From positions 3,286,001 through 3,350,000 of the forward strand of contig OZ245729.1 of NCBI GenBank assembly GCA_965227215.1: DNA of 64,000 nucleotides, read 5' to 3'. A program made the translations under genes and the position numbers. A model generated the notes under the pieces. It had not been told where the DNA came from. It saw only the letters and a list, made by a program, of their open reading frames with translations, and searched no databases. This stretch comes from Gracilimonas sp965227215. Lineage in GTDB: Bacteria > Bacteroidota > Rhodothermia > Balneolales > Balneolaceae. This document shows, piece after piece, positions 59,305 through 64,000 of this stretch (positions are counted from its first letter, which is position 1; the number at the start of each line of letters is the position of its first letter).

Positions 59305-61713
59305 TTAAAAGGAGTGACCAATCCCAAAACTGAAATATAGCTGCTTGTTCTTTAACCAGCCATCCTGAAGGTCGTGCAGGCGAAAGGCAAAATCAAACCG
59401 AACCACCACATATTCCCAGTCTAAACGTAAACCCGGTCCGCTGCCAACGGCAATTTGGTTATAAAAATTATCAAAACGAAAACGACCCTGTTCAAGCCTG
59501 TCCTGATTGTTTTCATCGCGGAAATCATTTTCGGGGCCGTACCACACATTACCGGCATCAACGAATAAAGCGGCCATCCAGTTGGCACCCAAAAAATCCC
59601 TGATGAACGTTTGCCGTACTTCGCTAAAGGCAGCCAGTTTAATCTCACCGCCCGGAATGTTCACGTTACCGGTGGAGATATTTCCCGGCCCGAGCTGAAA
59701 GGGAGCCCACCCGCGGATATCGTTACTTCCTCCGGCAAAGAAACGCCGGTTCAGCGGGATGGAAGTGGAGCCTCCGTAAGGTTGTGCAAATCCACCGAAG
59801 AGTCGCCAGGCAAAAACGCCTGAATTTGAAATAGGAATGTAACGACGGTAATCTGCTGACAATTTCACAAAACGACTGTAGCTTAGATTGTTATTACTCA
59901 ACCCAAAAAGGGAGGGGAGATTGCCCTCCAGAGTGTCCGGAGTAGAAATATGATTATCAATGAGGTACGGGATATTTCCACCCACCGAAATAGAATATTC
60001 ACTGAAATAACCTCGATTTCTTTTAATAAGGTCGGTGTTCTGGCTTCGGAATGTATATCGGATAGTAGATGATACTTGTGGCTCGAAATCCTCCAGAATT
60101 CTTTGCAGCTCAAAAGCATCTACGATGGTGCCATCCTGAAGGGTATCAGTACCAAATTCGTTACGCAGATTCCGGATGTATGCATCCGATGGGTTGGTAT
60201 CCACCAAATCCAGTTCAATCAAATCGAGGAAACTGGAATAGTTCGGGGTGTGATTGACTTCATACCGCATATTGAAACCGACATCTGAGTTTATATCGAA
60301 GAGCAGCTGGTCGGAGCGGCTGTAAGACAACAAGTATCGTGTCACACCGCTGGTGAAGCCCGGTCGGTTATCAAGAGCCCGGAACGGAAAGTTCAAGCGG
60401 GGAACGGAGTATTCGGTTCTCAATTCATAACTTCGAAAAACAGAGGATTGAGTGGCGGTAGTGTCAATTTCTTCGAGTACGGCCGGACTCACAAATTCGA
60501 AGCTGGCATTTGCCCCTATAATCAGATTCTCAGCATTGCCGAATACGTTGTTATTGTTGTAATCGATCCCAAAACCGGTACCATAACCGTATCGCTTCAT
60601 CCCAAACAACTCGGTTGAAATACTATGTTTGGTAAGGGTTTGAAGGTCGAAATAAACAGGAATTTCCTCACGGCTGAAATCGGGCAGTGCCTGGTTTTCA
60701 TTTTGCCCGAAGCGCTGTATGTAGAGCATCCCCAAATTCTGAAACTCATTAACCGTTTCCAGATATAGCGAGTGGTTGTATATAGAGCCCGGCTTAAATA
60801 GAAGCTGACTGGAAAGCAGGCTAAAGTGAGATTGAGTGCCCGGTTCTTTTTGCAGGTAAATCACATTCGAGGAATCCACCGTGTGCGGAGGGCCGATCAG
60901 TGTATCCGTCTGGGTGTAATTGACCGGAGGTTCCTCATCACTTAACCGAACCCTGATGTCTCCAAAACGATAAATATCACCGGGACTTACCTGATATAAT
61001 ACATCCAGTGAGTTGGACGCTGTAGTATCGGGTTTTACCAGCGCAATCACCGAATCGCGCTGAACGGAGGCATACCCATTATTTTTGAGGAAGGTGATGA
61101 TTCGCTGCTGTTCATTACTCAGTTCTTGGGAACTGTACTGTTGATCTACGCGATAGGTATTTTCATCAATGCGCCCTCTTGTGAGGGTGCTCTGCTCCAA
61201 AAAGTTGATTCGTTTTTGAGGATCTGAAAACCCCGGTATTCCCCGGTACGATATCGTATTGATGTAATAGGGTTCTCCTTCATCAATAATAAAAGAGACC
61301 TCAATCTTATCGGTACGATATTCCACAATGGTGGTATCTACTTGTACATCAAGAAAACCCAACGACTCATAATACAAAGCAATCCGCTCCATATCGTTGG
61401 CAACGGTTTGTTTATTCAGATAGGCAGGATCTTCACCAAACCTTCCGTTCGATAAATTCCAGATAAAGTACCAGGGTGTAAAGCGGGGTATTCCGAGGAA
61501 TTCACGATTGGTGCGGGTTCTTACCAGTGTTTCTAAGGTCCGGTCTTTGATGTTATCATTGCCGGAAAACCGGATTCGGCGTACAACATCTTCCGTATTG
61601 GAGCTTTCCTGGGTTTGCCGGGCATAAGCTTCAGCCGGATGAATGATATCCATCCATGCAAAAATACACAGCAGAAACGTGATTTTAAGTAGGCGGTAGA
61701 TAAATGCAAGCAA
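59305..61713 (-). CDS. Omp85-family (BamA/TamA-like) outer-membrane protein
   Basis: 802 residues with a long signal peptide (about 1-33). POTRA-like domains cover about 40-330 (VVRRIRFSGNDNIKDRTLETLVRTRTNREF is the first). A C-terminal 16-strand surface-antigen barrel contains RRFFAGGSNDIRGWAPFQLGPG, the conserved VRGF/Y-like lid motif, and ends in YFSFGIGHSF with the terminal Phe signal. TTG at 61713 is taken as start because the signal peptide would otherwise be cut. Whether it inserts proteins or transports another substrate is not clear; the main BamA is normally longer. Confidence 0.85.
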   Translation of the reverse strand: MLAFIYRLLKITFLLCIFAWMDIIHPAEAYARQTQESSNTEDVVRRIRFSGNDNIKDRTLETLVRTRTNREFLGIPRFTPWYFIWNLSNGRFGEDPAYLNKQTVANDMERIALYYESLGFLDVQVDTTIVEYRTDKIEVSFIIDEGEPYYINTISYRGIPGFSDPQKRINFLEQSTLTRGRIDENTYRVDQQYSSQELSNEQQRIITFLKNNGYASVQRDSVIALVKPDTTASNSLDVLYQVSPGDIYRFGDIRVRLSDEEPPVNYTQTDTLIGPPHTVDSSNVIYLQKEPGTQSHFSLLSSQLLFKPGSIYNHSLYLETVNEFQNLGMLYIQRFGQNENQALPDFSREEIPVYFDLQTLTKHSISTELFGMKRYGYGTGFGIDYNNNNVFGNAENLIIGANASFEFVSPAVLEEIDTTATQSSVFRSYELRTEYSVPRLNFPFRALDNRPGFTSGVTRYLLSYSRSDQLLFDINSDVGFNMRYEVNHTPNYSSFLDLIELDLVDTNPSDAYIRNLRNEFGTDTLQDGTIVDAFELQRILEDFEPQVSSTIRYTFRSQNTDLIKRNRGYFSEYSISVGGNIPYLIDNHISTPDTLEGNLPSLFGLSNNNLSYSRFVKLSADYRRYIPISNSGVFAWRLFGGFAQPYGGSTSIPLNRRFFAGGSNDIRGWAPFQLGPGNISTGNVNIPGGEIKLAAFSEVRQTFIRDFLGANWMAALFVDAGNVWYGPENDFRDENNQDRLEQGRFRFDNFYNQIAVGSGPGLRLDWEYVVVRFDFAFRLHDLQDGWLKNKQLYFSFGIGHSF

Positions 61714-61723
61714 GGTGATACAG

Positions 61724-61753
61724 AAAAAACGGCTGCCCGTAACTGAACAGCCG
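61724..61753 (-). terminator. terminator between DUF2795 and Omp85 genes
   Basis: On the minus strand, CGGCTG (61753-61748) pairs with CAGCCG (61735-61730) around a 12-nt loop. TTTTTT (61729-61724) follows. It is about 24 bp past the DUF2795 stop. Confidence 0.78.
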
Positions 61754-61776
61754 CAGCCTCTGTTGAGGATTAGTTA

Positions 61777-62031
61777 TTAAACGTCGTCGTAATCGAAACC
61801 TTCGTCTTCTTCGTTATGAAAGAAGTCTTCTTTACGGATGTAATCAGGCCAGATATCTTCAATACCTTCATATACAGGCTCTTCCCCTTGTTCGATTTCT
61901 TCAAGCTCTTCGAGATTGACAATAACCTGGTTAGGCAAGCCATTGCGTTCTGCCCATTCGATAAGTTCTTCCCGGGTGGCCGGGAAAGGGGCATCATCTA
62001 AAGCTGCGGCTAATTCAACGGTCCAAATCAT
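61777..62031 (-). CDS. DUF2795 small acidic protein
   Basis: 84 residues. DUF2795 core: WTVELAAALDDAPFPATREELIEWAERNGLPNQVIVNLEEL, a three-helix fold. A strongly acidic tail rich in Glu/Asp/Phe follows. Cytoplasmic, function unknown; the family is often found next to transcription or stress genes. Its own terminator follows. Confidence 0.85.
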   Translation of the reverse strand: MIWTVELAAALDDAPFPATREELIEWAERNGLPNQVIVNLEELEEIEQGEEPVYEGIEDIWPDYIRKEDFFHNEEDEGFDYDDV

Positions 62032-62137
62032 AGTTAGGTAATTTTTTTAGAATGAATGAGTGTAATAAACACAAGTGTTGATAAAACACAAGTGAATAAA
62101 TAAAATTTTTGTTCCAAATTCGTGCCGAAAATATTGT

Positions 62138-62145
62138 TATCTTCG
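62138..62145 (+). promoter_or_regulatory. possible -7 element upstream of tatA
   Basis: TATCTTCG, 7 of 8 matches to TAnnTTTG, 37 bp before the tatA start. The nearest TTG (62109-62111) is 26 nt upstream, too far for a good -33 partner, so support is limited. Confidence 0.35.
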
Positions 62146-62182
62146 CACAAATACATCAACTAAATCCTGAGAGGATTATTTT

Positions 62183-62401
62183 ATGTTTAACAGTTTAGGC
62201 GCCCCTGAAATTCTTATTATTGCCATCATGGTTTTGGTACTTTTCGGAGCAAAACGCATCCCGGAATTAGCTCGTGGATTAGGACAGGGAATCAAAGAAT
62301 TCCGTCAGGCTTCCAAAGATATAAAAAAGGAAATTGAAGACAGTTCCCGTGATATTAATGATGCCGCCAATCACGAAGAAACCTCATCTAAAAGCAAATA
62401 A
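62183..62401 (+). CDS. tatA: Sec-independent protein translocase subunit TatA/E
   Basis: 72 residues. One N-terminal membrane helix (about 9-22) follows a short periplasmic start, then FGAKRIPELARGLGQGIKEFR, the hinge and amphipathic helix that oligomerises to form the twin-arginine pore, then a charged tail. TatB is distinguished by length and Pro positions; this is a TatA-type protein. tatC is not in the window. Start ATG 62183. Confidence 0.93.
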   Translation: MFNSLGAPEILIIAIMVLVLFGAKRIPELARGLGQGIKEFRQASKDIKKEIEDSSRDINDAANHEETSSKSK

Positions 62402-62419
62402 ACCCACAAATTGAACTAC

Positions 62420-63943
62420 ATGACGATTACAGAGACTCGAGAAAAAGTCTTATCAGGAGAACTAAAACTTCGAGACCTTGTAGAGCAGTATCAAAAAGAA
62501 ATTGAGACCAAAAACCCGGAGATTAATGCCTTCGTATCCACCGATTTTGAGGAGGCATTTTCTCGTGCCGACGAGGTTCAGAAAAAGGTTGATAATGGTA
62601 CGGCCGGGAAGCTTGCCGGAGTAGTTATGGGAATCAAAGACCTGATTTCTGAGCGAGGAAAGAAGCTAACCTGTGCGTCAAAGATTCTTGAGAACTTCGA
62701 AAGTGTATATGATGCTACCGTCATTGAACGACTTCGGGAAGAAGACGCGATCTTTATTGGTCGGTTGAATATGGATGAATTTGCCATGGGCTCTACCAAT
62801 GAGTACAGCAATTTTGGCCCGGTAAAGAATCCCCAAAACACCGATAAAGTGCCCGGCGGTTCTTCCGGTGGAAGTGCAGCTGCTGTAGCTTCCGGAATGG
62901 CCATGGCTACTTTAGGGTCAGATACAGGCGGTTCTATTCGTCAGCCTGCTTCTTATTGTGGAGTGGTTGGGTTGAAACCGACCTACGGGCGCGTTTCGCG
63001 ATATGGACTGGTAGCTTTTGCTTCTTCGTTTGATTGTATCGGTCCGCTGGCTAATTCTGTAGAGGATACAGCCCGCATTTTAGATGTGATCGCCGGCTTT
63101 GATGAACGTGATAACACTTCCTCACATCATGAGAAAGATGATTATATAGGCGCGGTTCAAAACCCCGACAAGAAAATTAAAATCGGAGTACCTGAGGAAT
63201 TTTTCGGTGAAGGACTTGATGATGAAATAAAGGAAGGCATCGAAAAAGTACTTGAGAAGCTGGAAGCCGATGGGGCTGAGCTGGTTCCTATACAGCTTCC
63301 TCATACCAAGTATGGGATTGCCACTTACTACATTTTAGCTACAGCTGAAGCTTCCAGTAATCTGGCTCGGTATGATGGAATCCGATACGGGCATCGCGCC
63401 GACAAAGATGAGATGCTGGACGAGCTCAAGAAGGAAGAGAAAGCACTAAAGGAAGCCTTTGAAATAGCTGAGGGTGAAGAAAAAATAGAACTGCAGCAGA
63501 AATTAGCCAAACTGGACTCGCCGCTGATCCGCTTGTATAAAAAGTCCAGAACCGAAGGATTTGGAACCGAGGTGAAACGACGTATTATGCTCGGAACTTA
63601 TGTATTGAGTGCCGGTTACTACGATGCTTACTACGGTAAAGCACAAAAAGTACGGCGTCTCATCCAAAATGATTATAAGGAAGCTTTCAAAAAAGTGGAT
63701 GTAATAGTAAGCCCGACAGCTCCAACCACGGCTTTCGATTTAGGGTCCAAAATGAATGATCCCGTACAAATGTACCTGAATGATGTATATACCACCACGG
63801 CTAACCTGGCCGGTATTTGTGGAATCAGCGTTCCTGCCGGTACTCACAGTAACGGACTTCCTTACGGAATCCAGTTTATGGGAGACAGTTTCCAGGAGAC
63901 TAAAGTTCTGAATGCTGCCCGACTGGTAGAACTCCAATCATAA
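62420..63943 (+). CDS. gatA: Asp-tRNA(Asn)/Glu-tRNA(Gln) amidotransferase subunit A
   Basis: 507 residues of the amidase-signature family. The Ser-cis-Ser-Lys triad is Lys73 (GIKDLI), Ser148 (GGSSGGS) and Ser172 (DTGGSIRQ), in register with S. aureus GatA. The subunit hydrolyses glutamine and channels ammonia to GatB for tRNA-dependent Gln and/or Asn formation. ATG at 62420 is preferred over in-frame TTG at 62411. gatB/gatC are not visible here. It lies 18 bp after tatA. Confidence 0.94.
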   Translation: MTITETREKVLSGELKLRDLVEQYQKEIETKNPEINAFVSTDFEEAFSRADEVQKKVDNGTAGKLAGVVMGIKDLISERGKKLTCASKILENFESVYDATVIERLREEDAIFIGRLNMDEFAMGSTNEYSNFGPVKNPQNTDKVPGGSSGGSAAAVASGMAMATLGSDTGGSIRQPASYCGVVGLKPTYGRVSRYGLVAFASSFDCIGPLANSVEDTARILDVIAGFDERDNTSSHHEKDDYIGAVQNPDKKIKIGVPEEFFGEGLDDEIKEGIEKVLEKLEADGAELVPIQLPHTKYGIATYYILATAEASSNLARYDGIRYGHRADKDEMLDELKKEEKALKEAFEIAEGEEKIELQQKLAKLDSPLIRLYKKSRTEGFGTEVKRRIMLGTYVLSAGYYDAYYGKAQKVRRLIQNDYKEAFKKVDVIVSPTAPTTAFDLGSKMNDPVQMYLNDVYTTTANLAGICGISVPAGTHSNGLPYGIQFMGDSFQETKVLNAARLVELQS

Positions 63944-63958
63944 AACTACATCATATTT

Positions 63959-64000
63959 ATGAACAGGCTGAAAGGTAAAACGGCAATTGTAACCGGAGCT
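63959..64000 (+). CDS. short-chain dehydrogenase/reductase, 5' end only
   Basis: ATG at 63959 followed by NRLKGKTAIVTGA, the start of the SDR Rossmann fold with the first half of the TGxxxGxG cofactor motif. The remainder is beyond the window. Confidence 0.7.
   Translation, partial: MNRLKGKTAIVTGA

Overview
The window looks like chromosome of a Balneola/Rhodothermia-type member of the Bacteroidota (Balneolaceae such as Gracilimonas or Balneola would fit). The reasons are a full-length SprA (type IX secretion outer-membrane channel), an LptF/LptG permease pair, Bacteroidota-type families (DUF2490, DUF2723, DUF971, DUF2795), a YbeY with the Bacteroidota-style metal motif, many Asn-rich secreted proteins and lipoproteins, and TAnnTTTG-like promoter elements. 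The genus is inferred; no rRNA or tRNA is present to fix it.

Layout. 0-2 kb: two overlapping LPS-export permeases (the second cut by the window edge). 2.3-9.6 kb: sprA. 9.7-13.6 kb: rsmI-lnt, a VOC protein, a small membrane protein and a DUF2490 outer-membrane protein. 14-21 kb: a hydrolase, an orphan OmpR-type regulator, trmH, an M28 and an M23 peptidase, and the housekeeping run xerC-hpf-hprK. 21-24 kb: a glycosyltransferase, a CrtC/AttH-like hydratase homologue and a PlsC-like acyltransferase, which together suggest carotenoid glycoside-ester synthesis. 24-33 kb: an O-methyltransferase, a GT4 glycosyltransferase, an rRNA methyltransferase, an FKBP isomerase, YajQ, a Rieske oxygenase and others.

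33-37.6 kb is the accessory spot. A ferric-iron ABC binding protein (+) and its permease (-) converge. Between them sits a 1.4-kb AT-rich insert bounded by 299- and 245-bp direct repeats that duplicate the 3' end of the binding-protein gene. The insert carries two tandem gene pairs (lipoprotein A + short secreted protein B), and the last B copy is broken.

37.6-50.7 kb: a CrtI-like FAD oxidoreductase, a subtilase lipoprotein, DUF445, ybeY, a very large DUF2723 membrane protein, a sodium:solute symporter with a 39-codon membrane ORF beside it, and several small cytoplasmic proteins. 50.8-51.5 kb: a methyltransferase gene interrupted by one in-frame stop. 51.8-64 kb: a BNR-repeat lipoprotein, a DPP-IV-like peptidase, a UbiA-like membrane protein, rlmD, a cyclic-nucleotide-binding protein, an Omp85 protein, a DUF2795 protein, tatA, gatA and the first codons of a short-chain dehydrogenase.

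Two repeat classes stand out. One is a set of phase-locked 7- or 8-mer word repeats at gene 3' ends, with a different word at each locus. The other is a dispersed double-hairpin unit found at 34.05-34.19, 35.8 and 51.5 kb. I found no CRISPR array, insertion sequence, prophage or RNA gene.
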